Shown: positions 1 through 10,596 of the stretch, in pieces
Layout of the letters: every line of letters starts with the position of its first letter
Position numbering within the stretch: the first letter of the stretch is position 1
Assembly (NCBI GenBank): GCA_019188255.1
Contig: JAETXT010000011.1
Coordinates: forward strand, 1,116,001-1,180,000
Direction: 5' to 3'
DNA: 64,000 nucleotides
Origin: Verticillium longisporum
Taxonomy: Eukaryota > Ascomycota > Sordariomycetes > Glomerellales > Plectosphaerellaceae
The notes under the pieces: generated by a model
What the model was told of the DNA's origin: nothing
What the model saw: the letters and a program-made list of their open reading frames with translations, nothing else
Databases searched by the model: none
Program-made: the position numbers and the translations under genes

Positions 1-530
1 ATAGCTATATTTACTATACTTAATAAGTTAATAGAATACTATATTCTTATTAAGGATATTAGAATAATTATATATAAAGCTTAGAGAATATAAGATATTA
101 ATTAATCGTAGAATAAATAATAAGAGAGTAGGAAATGAATATATTCTTAATTAAAATAGGGCGAATAATATAATATAGTATCTATATATAGGGGGCTTAA
201 GAGAGAAACCCTATAGGACTAGTTACTAGCGAAACGAGGACGACCCTTATACTATAATAGAGGGACTACTCCTCGCTAAATAAGGAACCTGAACCTATAC
301 TCTATAAGAACTCTATCTAGAAGCTAAGGGGCCGCCCCTATAACGTCTATAAATATATACTTCTAGTATAATAAAACTAGCTATTAAGTATAAAATTACT
401 TATAGCTAGACCCCTAGAGATATAAAGCTATAATTATAATTATATAATTACTTAAATTTAAGGGTATCTAGGTAATAGAGCTCTCGGAAAACGATTTAAT
501 ATAGGCCCCGATTTAAAGGGTATTATATTT
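1..530 (+). pseudogene. gag C-terminal remnant, family A
   Basis: Degenerate C-terminal part of the family A Gag, the structural protein that packages element RNA. It has no ATG and many TAA/TAG. It was identified by co-linearity with copies A5 (25661-26160) and A2, where the same sequence lies between the 5' LTR and protease. Readable pieces include a basic stretch with Arg-Gly-Arg-Gly around 325-340 and a segment ending Leu-Ser-Glu-Asn-Asp near 480-498. No CCHC zinc knuckle could be confirmed; Cys codons (TGC/TGT) are RIP targets and would be lost. The boundary with pol is approximate. Confidence 0.7.
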
Positions 531-3500
531 AAAATAAATATTAGGAAAACTATTAAAGTATTAACGATTACTTTATAATAAAGTAAAGAGATTAAGTTCT
601 CTATTATTTTAGATATTAGTATTATAATAGATATTATTAATCCTATTCTTATTTAATTATTAGAGTTATAAGAAATAGAAGGTATAGAAGCCCCTAAACT
701 ATAAACGTTTAATAGCTAAATAGTAATTAATTATAGGATATTTATACTCTCTTTCTATTTATTAGATATATAGAATTACCCTTAATTATTATATTAGCTA
801 TTTATATATATAGAATAGCTTAAAGGGTCTAGCTATATACTCCTATTTAATAATAATATAAGGAAGGAAGGTATTTAAATAGATATTTCTATTTAATCCT
901 TTATTTAGGGCTATATATTAAATATAGACTTAGAAGAGTTTATAAAGATATTAATTAAGGATAAATCTAAAGCTTATATTACTTATATTATTTAAGCTAT
1001 AGTAATAATACTTAATATAACTATCCCTATTATTAATAATCTACCCCTAGGTAAGGGGCGGGCTAAAGTATTTCCTATAGAACTTATTAAATTTAAAGAT
1101 ATTTTCTCTAAAGATTTAGCGAAGGAATTACTAATATTAAAAGATATAGAATACTTAGTAGATCTAAAAGAGGGAGCTAAACCCCTTTATAGCCCTATCT
1201 ATTTATTATTATAGAAGTAATTAGAAGAGCTCTATTACTATATTATAGAAAGGGAAGTTATAAAGAAGATTAAAAAATCTATTAACTCTATAAAGGCCCT
1301 AATCCTATTTATATTAAAGAAGGATAAGAGCTTATATCTATATATAGATTATTAAGGCCTTAATATAATTATAATAAAGAATTATTATTTTCTCCTATTA
1401 ATTAATAAACTTCTAGATCGCTTTATAGGAATAAAATACTTTTTTAACGTCGATATTTAGGATATTTATTACTAGATTTATATTAAGAAGAGTAATTAAT
1501 AGAAAACGGCTTTCTAGATAAGATATAAATATTATAAATATATTATAATATTATTTAAATTAATAAATACTCTTATTAGTTTCTAAGTATATATTTACTA
1601 AATATTTATTAAACTATTAAATAACTTCTATATTACTTACTTAGACGATATATTAATCTATTTATAAATAAAGGAGGAATATATAGCCTATTTCTAGTAA
1701 ATCCTAAAGAGATTTTAGGACTTTAAGCTCTTCGCTAAATAATCGAAGTACTTATTTTATTAAGATAAAATAAAATTCCTAGGATTTATTATTTTAAAAG
1801 AAAATATAATTATAGATCTAAATTATATCTAAGCTATAATTAAATAATAATCCCTAGAATCCTTTAAAGATATATAAATATTCCTAAGCTTTATAAACTT
1901 CTATAAATAGTTTATAAAGGGCTATTTAAAAATAATAGCCCCCCTATCTACTCTTTTAAAGGGAAGTATTATAGGGGTTAAAAAGGGGCTCTTTGAATAG
2001 CTATCTAAGGCTTAGAAAGTATTCGAATAATTAAAAATTATATCTATTATTATTATAATTTTAAGATATTAGAATTATATATTAGAAAGCTAGGTTAAGA
2101 TTAATATATCTAATAATACTATTTTAAGGATCTTTAGCTAAAAATATAAAAATAGATAGAGGCTTATTATTTATTATTTATAGAAACTATTATTAATTAA
2201 ATAGTAATAAAATATTAGATAATAAGAACTATTTATAATTATAGAGAGCCTCGAATATTAATATTATTACTTAGAGAATATAAGATAGGTTTTTATTATA
2301 TTAACCGATTACTAAGCTCTTAAAAGTATTATATAAATATTAATAAGAGACCTTTAAAGAAAACTTATATAATAAATATATAAATTATTATCTTTTAATT
2401 TTAAAATCTAATATTAGCTTAGGATTATAAACCTAGCTAATAGCCTCTTAAAGCGATTAGACTATATAGGGGAATAAGCGCTAATAAATAATATATTTCC
2501 TATTTTATTTAAAAAACTATAGCTAATAAAAGACCTAGCTATAGATATTTAGCGAACTATTATTAAGATTAAGCTAAAGGATACTATAAATAGAGCCTAT
2601 ATCTAAGCTATAAGGGCGACTCTATAAAGATAGAAGCCTATCCCTATATCGGAATAATATTATAGCTCTAGGGAAAAGGGGACTTTACCCTTTAAATAAA
2701 AAGTAAAATATATTTATATTATTATTAAGAAAAAAGTAAAGAAAAAAGCTCTTTTTTAACTTTAAAATTAAAAAATTAAACTAAGAAATTGATAATAATT
2801 CGCTAAGAGATTATTTAAATAATATCTAAGGATTTAGGAGAGTTTAAAGTTATTATTCTAGATTAATATATTCTATATTCTATTATAAAAGAGTTTATAA
2901 AGAATAAAATAATATTAAAGCTTATTTCTATTTTAGAATTGAAGAACTTAATTAGAGGTCTATAAACTATTAATCTAGGATATTTTCTCTAAAAGGAGAA
3001 TATAAGCTAATAAGCTAGAAGAAGAATAAAGTATATTTTAGATAAATAAAATACCTTCTTCTTTAAAGGATAATTTATTATCCCTCTATAAAGGACTCTC
3101 TATAAAGAGCTATTAAAATAATATTATAATAATCTATAAATAGGATATATAAAGGCTAATAAGACCTTTAAACTTCTAAGGAGAAAGTTCTATTAAGAGA
3201 ATATATTAATAGATATATATTAATATATTATTAAATACTTAGTATATTAAAGGATATAAATACCTTAGTATAAGCTATACAGGAAGTTATAATTACTATT
3301 ACTCTTATTATATCCCTTCTAAGAGATCTCTTTAGACTTTATTATAGATTTAATATTAATAATAAAGGATAATAATCTAGAATATAACTCTATCTTTATT
3401 ATTATAGATTATTTTATAAAGGTTATTTAATTCTTAATAACTTATAAGATATTTATAGCTATAGGCTTGAGCGCTATTCTTTATGAAGAAATAGAATATC

Positions 3501-4610
3501 GGTTTAGGAATCTAGAGAGTATTATAAATAATAAAGATAAGGTTATTTAATTCTTAATAACTTATAAGATATTTATAGCTATAGGCTTAAGCGCTATTCT
3601 TTATAAAGAAATAGAATATCGGTTCGGGAATCTAGAGAGTATTATAAATGATAAAGATAAGCTCTTTATTAATTAATTCTAGGAGGAATTCTATTAGGAA
3701 AGAGTAATTAATATTATCTATTTATAGCCTATTACCCTTAGATAGATAGATAGATAGAGAGAACCTACTAGATACTAGAAAAGTACCTTTACTATATTAG
3801 TAACTAAGCGTTAAAGGAGTAGCTATACTATTTAAAAGAAGTAGAGTTCTCTTATAATAATAGTATATATAGTATTATTAATATCTTATTATTCGAGGCC
3901 CTATATAGGTACTACCTAAGGATAATTAACTATATAGCCCTAAGAGAGGATATTAAAGTCGAGGGCGTAAGGGAAAGGATTAAAAAGATTATAATTATTT
4001 ATTAATTAATTAGCGAAAATTAATAATATATAGTATATATTTAAGCTTTCTATTATAATAAGAAGTATATATTTAAGGTCTTTAAGGTTAGAAATATTAT
4101 AAGCCTCTCTATTAAGAACTTCCGCTTTAAATTAAATTAGAAGCTAGTACTTAAATATATCTAAATAAAGATTATAGAGAAGGTAAATGAATAGGCCTAT
4201 TATATATCGCCCCCTAAGATATATATTAGGATATATAATATCTTCCTAATATCCTCTTTAGAACCTTAATATAATTATTAAATAAGTATTAAATAATTAA
4301 TCTATTTCCTTATATTAGAAAAAGAATAGGAAGAATAGGAATTTAAGGATATTATAGCCTATAAAGAGGATTAAGGATAAAATTTCTATTTAGTAAAATA
4401 AATAGAATAATTAATTAAATATAATATTTAAGAGCTAGAAAGCTATTTAGAAAATATAGCTTAAACTTTAAAAAGGTATAAGAAATACTAGAAATATAAA
4501 TATAAATAATAGGACGAATAGCTAAAGGTTATAAGAAAATAAATAATAGAGCTATATAAGAAAAGAAATAATACTATTAATATTAAGCCTATAATAATAA
4601 TATTAATTCG
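531..4610 (+). pseudogene. pol: pol polyprotein remnant (PR-RT-RNaseH-IN-chromodomain), family A
   Basis: The best-preserved pol frame in the window. In order: protease around 600-720, with an active-site-like Asp-Ile-Ser followed by IIDIINP; RT about 1180-1740 with LYIDY near 1340 and a catalytic YLDD still intact at 1638-1649; RNase H about 1990-2420; integrase core about 3290-3900; chromodomain about 4341-4490. The integrase is clearest at 3720-3850, where YYP*IDR*IER reads like the usual YHPQTDGQTER segment and FSYNNS follows. The chromodomain reads FYLVK* then *ELESYLEN, with stops where the aromatic-cage Trp residues belong. There are no ATG codons and many TAA/TAG. The chromodomain makes it a chromovirus, expected to bind methylated histone H3K9 and guide integration. 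Confidence 0.93.
3419..3660 (+). repeat. 120-bp tandem duplication inside the A1 integrase
   Basis: Two head-to-tail copies (3421-3540 and 3541-3660) of an integrase-core segment. They differ at only five positions (GGCTTGA/GGCTTAA, TATGAAG/TATAAAG, GGTTTAGG/GGTTCGGG, AAATAATA/AAATGATA), all C/T or G/A transitions, as expected if duplication preceded the last RIP changes. Copies A4, A5 and A6 carry the segment once. The unit is 40 codons, so the frame is kept. Confidence 0.93.
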
Positions 4611-4859
4611 CTAATTAATTATTATAATAATACTTAATAATAATCTATTATTAAGATTAATACTATTTAAGGAAACCTATTATACTATTCCTAACCCTTA
4701 TCTAATATAATAGGCGAAAGCTCGCTAATAAGTTTATCCTCCTCTTCGCTATTATTACTAATAAAGCTATTAAGTACTTTACTTTAAAGTAATATTATTA
4801 ACCGATTACTTAGAATATAGCTATTATATATAGATCGATTAGCTAGTCTAGTACTATAA

Positions 4860-6830
4860 AGAACCTTCTAAAGCATTTAATATACTTTCTTCGCTAAAGA
4901 GGGGCTAAGGGTAGTTAAGGCTATAGGATACTTCGATAAAGCTATTATAGGAATATAGATTATTTTAGCTATAGGATATATCTTAGATAGTCTATTAGAC
5001 TAAGTAATTAGATTAGAAGCTTTTATTAAAAGAATAGAGGATAATAATATATTATAAGGATAATTATTAATAGGAATATAATAATTAATAATTATTATAA
5101 AAGCTATAACTTTACTTTTACCCTTATCCTTATTATAGGAAAATAAGAGATTATTATTTAGAGGATAAGCGAGGACGTTATTAGTACTATCTTTAATATA
5201 TTTAAAAAGATCGAGGTTATTTATTAAAGGAGTAGAGGAAATATTATAAGAAGCTAGATATTTAGAAAACGATAATATTAATATATTAGATTCATTAATA
5301 TCCTTATTATTATTATCGACCTCTAAGACCTCTAGTATTTTAAAGGCTATACCTATAATATAAAGCGCTTCCTAAGCTTTAATAAACTTAGCTTTAATAG
5401 TAATAAGCTATTTCTCCTTAATAGCTTTCTCTTTAATAGCTTTCGTTAATATTTTAATAATAATAATAGCTTTCTTCTTAATAGCTACTTTAGCCTCCTT
5501 CTTCTTAATATTAGCCTTCTTCTTAATAATAACGTCCTCTATAATAATAATAAAGTATTAAGAGGCGTAAGATAAGGGACGGCTAATAGAGCTATAATTA
5601 GAGTAATATATTCCTAAAAAGCGAGGATATACTAGAATATTACTATTTAGAGCCTCTTCTAGGAGGGGGGAAAGGTTTATATTAAAGGGGATCTTATCTA
5701 TATTATATAAAGTTTTACCCTTTTTATTATCTTCTTCGCCCTTTAAGGGCTAATTATATAATTTAATCTCCTAATTATATATAATAAAGTTAAGAATATT
5801 AGCTTCTTTATAATAAATACTATATATAGGCTAATATATAGTATTAGCCTCCTCTATAATATTAATAAATAAAGGCTTTATTTATAAAAGTTAATTAATA
5901 AAGAATCGTAGAAAGATTAATATAAACTTATAAAATAATAAAGCTAGAGAGATAAAAGGGTATAAATCGAAGAAGTCTTAATAAGGAGATATTATTCTAA
6001 TTAATAAAGAAGAACTTAAAGATATTATTATAATTTATAGTATTATAGTATTAATTATAATAAGAAAGGTTAGCGCTTAAATAGGATATCTTCTTAAAAT
6101 ATTTAATTAACTCTACTAGCTAAGTAAAATATAAAGATATACTATTTCGGATTATAGTTTATTAAATTAATTATATTACTCTCTATTATATCGATTATTA
6201 TATAATACTAGATATATTAAGCTAAGCTATAAAGATGCTTAGGAATCTTTTTATATTAGTAAATATTAAGGGAAGATTTTAGCGAATTTATAGAGAAATA
6301 AGCTCCTTTATTATATTTATAGTAAATATATTTACTAGATAAATAACTAGCTATATACTCTATACTAGGCTAGGAGGCTAATTTACTAAAATAATATTTA
6401 TAAAGAGGGTACTAGAGCTCTAAGATAGCTAAGTAATTATCTACTTCCTAATTAGAATTAGGATTAAAAAGATAAGTATTATTAAAATAAATAGTAATAT
6501 CTAATATAATAGTAATAAGGATTTAAATATAAAAACGTAAAAGGATCTTATAATATAGAATTATAATAATAGAATCGTCGAGTTATTATATAATAAGCGA
6601 AAACCTAATAATATATAGCTATATAAGGAAGAAGAAAATTAGGCTTATATAGTAAAGAGAAGCCTAAGAGTTAATAGGGAAAATTATTTTATATTATTAC
6701 CTATTCTTAATTATTATAACTATTACTATTATTATAATATTACTTAATAATATACTTAAATTAAAGTATAACCCTATAAAGGAACTAGAATAAAGGAATA
6801 CTATATACTAAAGTCCTATAAAGAGCTATT
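4860..6830 (-). pseudogene. Antisense reading frame between pol and 3' LTR, family A (subtype alpha)
   Basis: Unrecognised product, encoded opposite to pol. This copy lines up along its length with the plus-strand copies at 61890-63950 and 19480-21980, where the frame is easiest to read. On the minus strand it contains the Lys/Ala-rich block (repeated AIKEKAIKEK-like units, about 5400-5540), preceded by a segment rich in Tyr and Ile and followed by a Ser/Asn-rich tail with a short SKSK cluster. Stops are mainly TAA/TAG at plausible former Gln/Trp codons. No known domain was recognised; an element accessory gene or a captured host gene are both possible. Confidence 0.6.
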
Positions 6831-6882
6831 ATTAGGAGATATAATAATAAAGGTATTATAAGTTCTAGGGATTAGACCTCCT

Positions 6883-6892
6883 AGAGGGGGGG
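6883..6892 (+). other. Polypurine tract of A1
   Basis: AGAGGGGGGG lies three bases before the 3' LTR. It is the expected primer for plus-strand DNA synthesis and fixes the element orientation as plus. The same G-run precedes every family A 3' LTR here (for example 32411-32420, 52412-52421 and, reversed, 15556-15566). G-runs contain no CpA/TpG, which explains their survival through RIP. Confidence 0.85.
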
Positions 6893-6895
6893 TAA

Positions 6896-7086
6896 TATAA
6901 GGAGTTAGATATTAGACGTCTAGTAGCGGGTTATCGCTAATAGATCGGCGATAAGATCTAGTTTATAAATAGAGTCGAGGCTATACTCGATAGCCTCGAT
7001 AAGTTAAAGTTATAATACTAGTATGCTAATTAAAATCCGAACTATCTACTTTCCCTAATTAAGGCCCTTAGCCTAATACCTTTATA
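6896..7086 (+). repeat. 3' LTR of A1, 191 bp
   Basis: Starts TATAAGG and ends CCTTTATA, imperfect inverted ends that would have been TGTAAGG...CCTTTACA before RIP. Ten LTRs of this family in the window are all 191 bp by counting. Each holds a palindromic AGACGTCT motif near its start. Family B sequence resumes directly after it. Confidence 0.93.
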
Positions 7087-9100
7087 CTCTAATATCCTAA
7101 TATTCTATTCCTAGGAGATAATAGTAGATTATAGGTCCGACTAGAGTTATAATAATATAAATATAATATAGGAAACTAGATTAATAGGGTAATTAAGTAG
7201 ATCCGAGCTATTCTAGAAAAGAAATATATTAATAATTATTCTATCTTCTTATAGATTTATAATAAAGAATAGAATATTATATACCTATTATACTATATAA
7301 TAGTAAATATATTTATTAACCTTATTCCTAATAAAGAGTATAATATATTCTAGACTAAGTCTAGTAGATATAAATATAGTATCTAGCTTAGGTTTTAATA
7401 GACCCTACTCCTTAAAGATTAATATTTAAGAAGTAAATATATCCTCTGCCTAGCTAAGTATATCCGCCTATACTCTATTAACTTAGGAGGTATTTAATTC
7501 TAAGCTCGATTAATTAAATAGGTCCTCTCTTACTTAATAATAGGCTACCTACTCCTTTATAATATAATTAGAAGTACTATCTATAATCTATATTATTAAA
7601 TAGAAATAGGAGAGTAACTATTTCTCGATAAATAATATAAAGTAGAATAGATAATATAGCTTTAGGCCGTTTATTATATTATTCTTAAGGTTAAAGCCTC
7701 TATTTAGATTCTTCTCGAACCTAGTAAACTTAGTAATATCTACTATAAATAAATATTTTTCTTAAATAGTATTTAGAAGGATAATAACCTTTATTTCGCG
7801 AATTTATTTATAGCTATTAATTTAATAGAGAAAGGTAAATTTACGCTAATTATCTATTAATAGAAATATAATAGAGCCTATTATCGACTAGAATAGGATA
7901 ATATATTATTTCCCTTCCCTATAATAGTATTATCTAAGGTCCTATAATCTATATATATTAAATTAAGCGAGAACGATTTACTTAATAATAAAGACCTAGA
8001 TACTCTTAATAGATAATAGTATCTTAAAGTATAAGAGAATTTCCCTAAAAGCTAATAGATAATAGTATCTAAAATAATTAATAAAGTACTCTCCTTTATA
8101 GTAGAATCTACTTAGCTAAATACTCGAAGGGATAATTATACTTTAGAATATATAGACTCTAAGCTTATAAAGCAATTATAGCGATCTTACTTAATATCTC
8201 TCGAAAGTAGATTAACCTTATTAGCTTATAGAATATAATCCTAATATAAGTCGACTAGATATAAGCCGAGATTCTCTAACTCTAGAATAATTCTATTTAA
8301 TATAATTTATATAACCTAGTTAAGGCTATTTATAATAGAATTAAGGCTCTCGAGGACGTTATTAATAGAGTAAATAGTAGGATATAGTTACTTATTATAA
8401 TAATATTAATAATAGAATATAGACTATTAACGTTATTATTACTAGCTAGAACCTCCTCTATTATAGAATTAGATTTATAATCTAAGATTATATAATATAT
8501 ATTAATAAAGGGATTCCTATTCATATACTTAATCGTATTATATTTATACTAATTATCTCTAGGAGGTATATTACTATAACCCCTATTCTAATAGACTCTA
8601 ATTAAGTTATTATAATAGACTCTAGCTAAGTTATTATTATATACTCTAGCTAAATTATCGCTATAGTAGTCGCTAGCTAATAGGTTATCCGCTAAAACTA
8701 AGACTATAAGCGCTATAAGCTTATCCCTATACTTGCCGATTCCGCTTATAGAACTAGATATATTTAGCGAAGATATGCTCTAGGAGGAATCCCTATACCT
8801 AGCAGGCAAGAGGCGACTAGGATAAGACTCTAACCTATTAATAAAGAGGCGCTAATAGAATAGGCTCTAAGACTAGAGCAGCCTTAGCTATAGAGGGAAT
8901 AAGAGTATAGGTAATGAGATTATATAAATAGTAGATTAATTAGGATATTAGGAGTTTATATTATATAATTAGGAAATTAAGGATTATAATTTATTATATA
9001 ATAATATAAGTAATAGATAGCTATATAATTAGGATATTAGAGTTTATATTATATAATTAGTAATTAAGGATTATATTCTACTATATAGATATAGTGCCTC
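7087..9100 (-). pseudogene. Family B post-pol region with antisense reading frame
   Basis: Unrecognised product. The minus strand carries the window's only conventional ATG-initiated open frame of note (8330-8524, 64 codons, beginning MNRNPFINIYYIILD). The same peptide region is found in the same relative place in B2, B4 and B5, so it is a surviving piece of a longer antisense frame rather than a gene in itself. In B4 the frame can be followed for about 300 codons (40682-41580) with about 12 stops. Between 7450 and 8200 a plus-strand frame is about as open, so the coding strand of that distal part is uncertain. Confidence 0.5.
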
Positions 9101-9113
9101 GAGGAGGTAGTAG

Positions 9114-9294
9114 TATTAGGGGTATTTATAGAGGCCGCTCTAGCCCTAGACTCTTAGCGGACTTAGACTCTACTAGAGTCCTAGGGCTAGGGCACTCTAC
9201 TCCTAATATATAGGTATCCGCCCAGATACTAATAGCACTAGATAGATAACTATTTATACTAATACTAATATACCCCTAATATAAGTTCCTAATA
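9114..9294 (+). repeat. 3' LTR of B1, 181 bp (subtype 2)
   Basis: Starts TATTAGGGG and ends CCTAATA (TGTTAGG...CCTAACA before RIP). A purine-rich GAGGAGGTAG tract at 9101-9110 lies just before it. It contains the GC-richer inverted repeat typical of this LTR. Subtype 2 is defined by the extra bases giving 181 rather than 170 bp. Confidence 0.9.
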
Positions 9295-10596
9295 AGTAAG
9301 GTCTTATTTCTTTATAATTAAAGTATAATCTCTTATTAGCTAGATTATTTACTCTATTAATTAGATAATCCTAGAACTAAGGGCTATTAGGGATCTATCC
9401 TCCCTATTTATAGTTTTCGGACTGAGGATAGCTAAATATTCCCTATAGATTACTATTCATCGTCCTACTAGTCTCCCTATTCTATTACTCTTAAGAATAC
9501 TAAATCCTAATTAATAATAATCGATTCTATTATATTAAATATCTCTTCCTATAAAAGTATTAAAATTAATCTCTTTAATATCTTAATATTTATTATTCTA
9601 GGAAAAGGGATCCTACGATCTACTAGATATACCTTTAATATTTAAATAATCGTTAAATTATAGGAATCGAAGTCCTCTTTAATCTAACCCTAGAAGTCTA
9701 ATAAATACTTCTAAAAAGTAAACTCCTTTTATAATTCTATATATACTTATTACCTTAAGGATCTAAGCGCTCTTAAGATCTATAAATACTAAATCTAGTA
9801 ATCTAGGGAATTATAATTCTATAATATTAATAATAAAGTTAATATTAAGACCCTTCTTAACCTTCTATATTAAATATAATATACTAAGTTCTTCTATAAT
9901 ACTATTAAACTCTTATTATATCTTTTTAATATTCTCTAGCTCTATTATAGAGCTATTATTATAATCCGAAGAGCTTATTATTATTAATCTTATTAAAGCT
10001 CTATTATAGCTAATTAACTATTCTATAAAGCTTTGTTTATTAAGGTTAATAGCTAGTAATATAGCCTAGATAGTAATCTTAGGCGTAGGAGTCCTAAGAT
10101 ATTTAAAGTAGATAGTACTCCTATAGATTATATAATAGGGGATTTCCCTATTATTAAGCTCTTATAAGAGTCCTAAAATACTTAAAGTAAATAGTACTCT
10201 TACGATTATTTATAAAGTATAATCGATAAGCTTATATATAATAAGTTTACTATTTATAGGATCGATCTTAACTTCTCTAGCTCTAGTTATTCTATATTAT
10301 ATTAAATATAATATTAATTAGTATTAAGAGGGCTTTATTATTTATATAAACCCCGATTTATTACTTTAGCTATACCTAAGAGCTCTAAATAGGTAGGGTT
10401 AATAATATAAGATTTATAATAATTATTAATACTATCTCTCTAAATTACTACTATTTATATAAATTAGATATACCTTTCTAATTTATTAATTATATAAGCT
10501 ATAAATTACGTATTCCTAAGAGCTATAAATCCTAGCCCTAGTAATCGCTATATTAGTAAATCCTATATAGTAATTACTAACCTAGGCAATCCCCTA
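9295..10596. other. Segment unrelated to families A and B
   Basis: About 1.3 kb between the B1 LTR and the truncated end of A2. It has no second copy in the window and matches neither family by eye. It is as AT-rich and RIP-like as its surroundings, so it was probably repeated elsewhere in the genome. It contains two similar 35-bp stretches (about 10088-10125 and 10170-10205) and a long minus-strand frame listed separately. It has no LTR, terminal repeat or recognisable transposase motif. Confidence 0.6.
9598..10272 (-). pseudogene. Degenerate reading frame, unknown product
   Basis: A 225-codon minus-strand frame that needs no frameshift and has about 13 internal stops, nearly all TAA/TAG at plausible former Gln/Trp codons. 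The translation is mixed and protein-like (for example SSSDYNNSSIIELENIKK near the middle, and RIIKGVYFLEVFIRLLG towards the C-terminus). I do not recognise the family. A gag or other gene of a third mobile element is possible. The upstream limit is unclear because the frame breaks near 10272. Confidence 0.45.

Larger units (their letters stand above)
1..7086 (+). mobile_element. Family A chromovirus copy A1 (Ty3/Gypsy), 5' end outside window
   Basis: A RIP-degraded LTR retrotransposon. It reads gag C-terminal part, protease, RT, RNase H, integrase, chromodomain, a 2.2-kb post-pol region with an antisense frame (subtype alpha), G-run polypurine tract and 3' LTR. It enters the window inside gag, at the point matching about 25661 of copy A5. 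Its length from there (7087 bp) matches A5 (about 6955 bp) once a 120-bp internal tandem duplication is subtracted. Its 3' LTR abuts family B sequence interrupted at 7087, so A1 inserted into a family B element whose other half should lie left of the window. Stops in the pol frame sit where the family has Gln or Trp. Confidence 0.93.
7087..9294 (+). mobile_element. Family B chromovirus fragment B1 (post-pol region plus 3' LTR)
   Basis: Corresponds to 54957-57152 of copy B5 and is interrupted on the left by the A1 LTR. It keeps only the region after the chromodomain, the polypurine tract and the 3' LTR. It contains no RT or integrase. Confidence 0.88.

Noticed and set aside
3740..3762. GATA microsatellite as a regulatory GATA-factor cluster
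   Set aside because: The TAGATAGATAGATAG run is the RIP product of codons for the integrase YHPQTD-QTER segment and recurs at the same place in every family A copy.
6896..7086. The 191-bp unit as a MITE or DNA transposon, because its ends are inverted (TATAAGG/CCTTTATA)
   Set aside because: It follows a polypurine tract at the 3' end of pol-containing elements, occurs at both ends of A5 and gives a 5-bp target duplication, so it is an LTR.
8330..8524. 64-codon ATG-initiated minus-strand frame as an independent gene
   Set aside because: The same peptide region occurs, with stops, in B2, B4 and B5 at the same place within the family B extension. It is a surviving piece of a longer degraded antisense frame.
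9101..9112. Purine-rich GAGGAGGTAG as a ribosome binding site
   Set aside because: Eukaryotic context and position directly before the family B LTR identify it as a polypurine tract.
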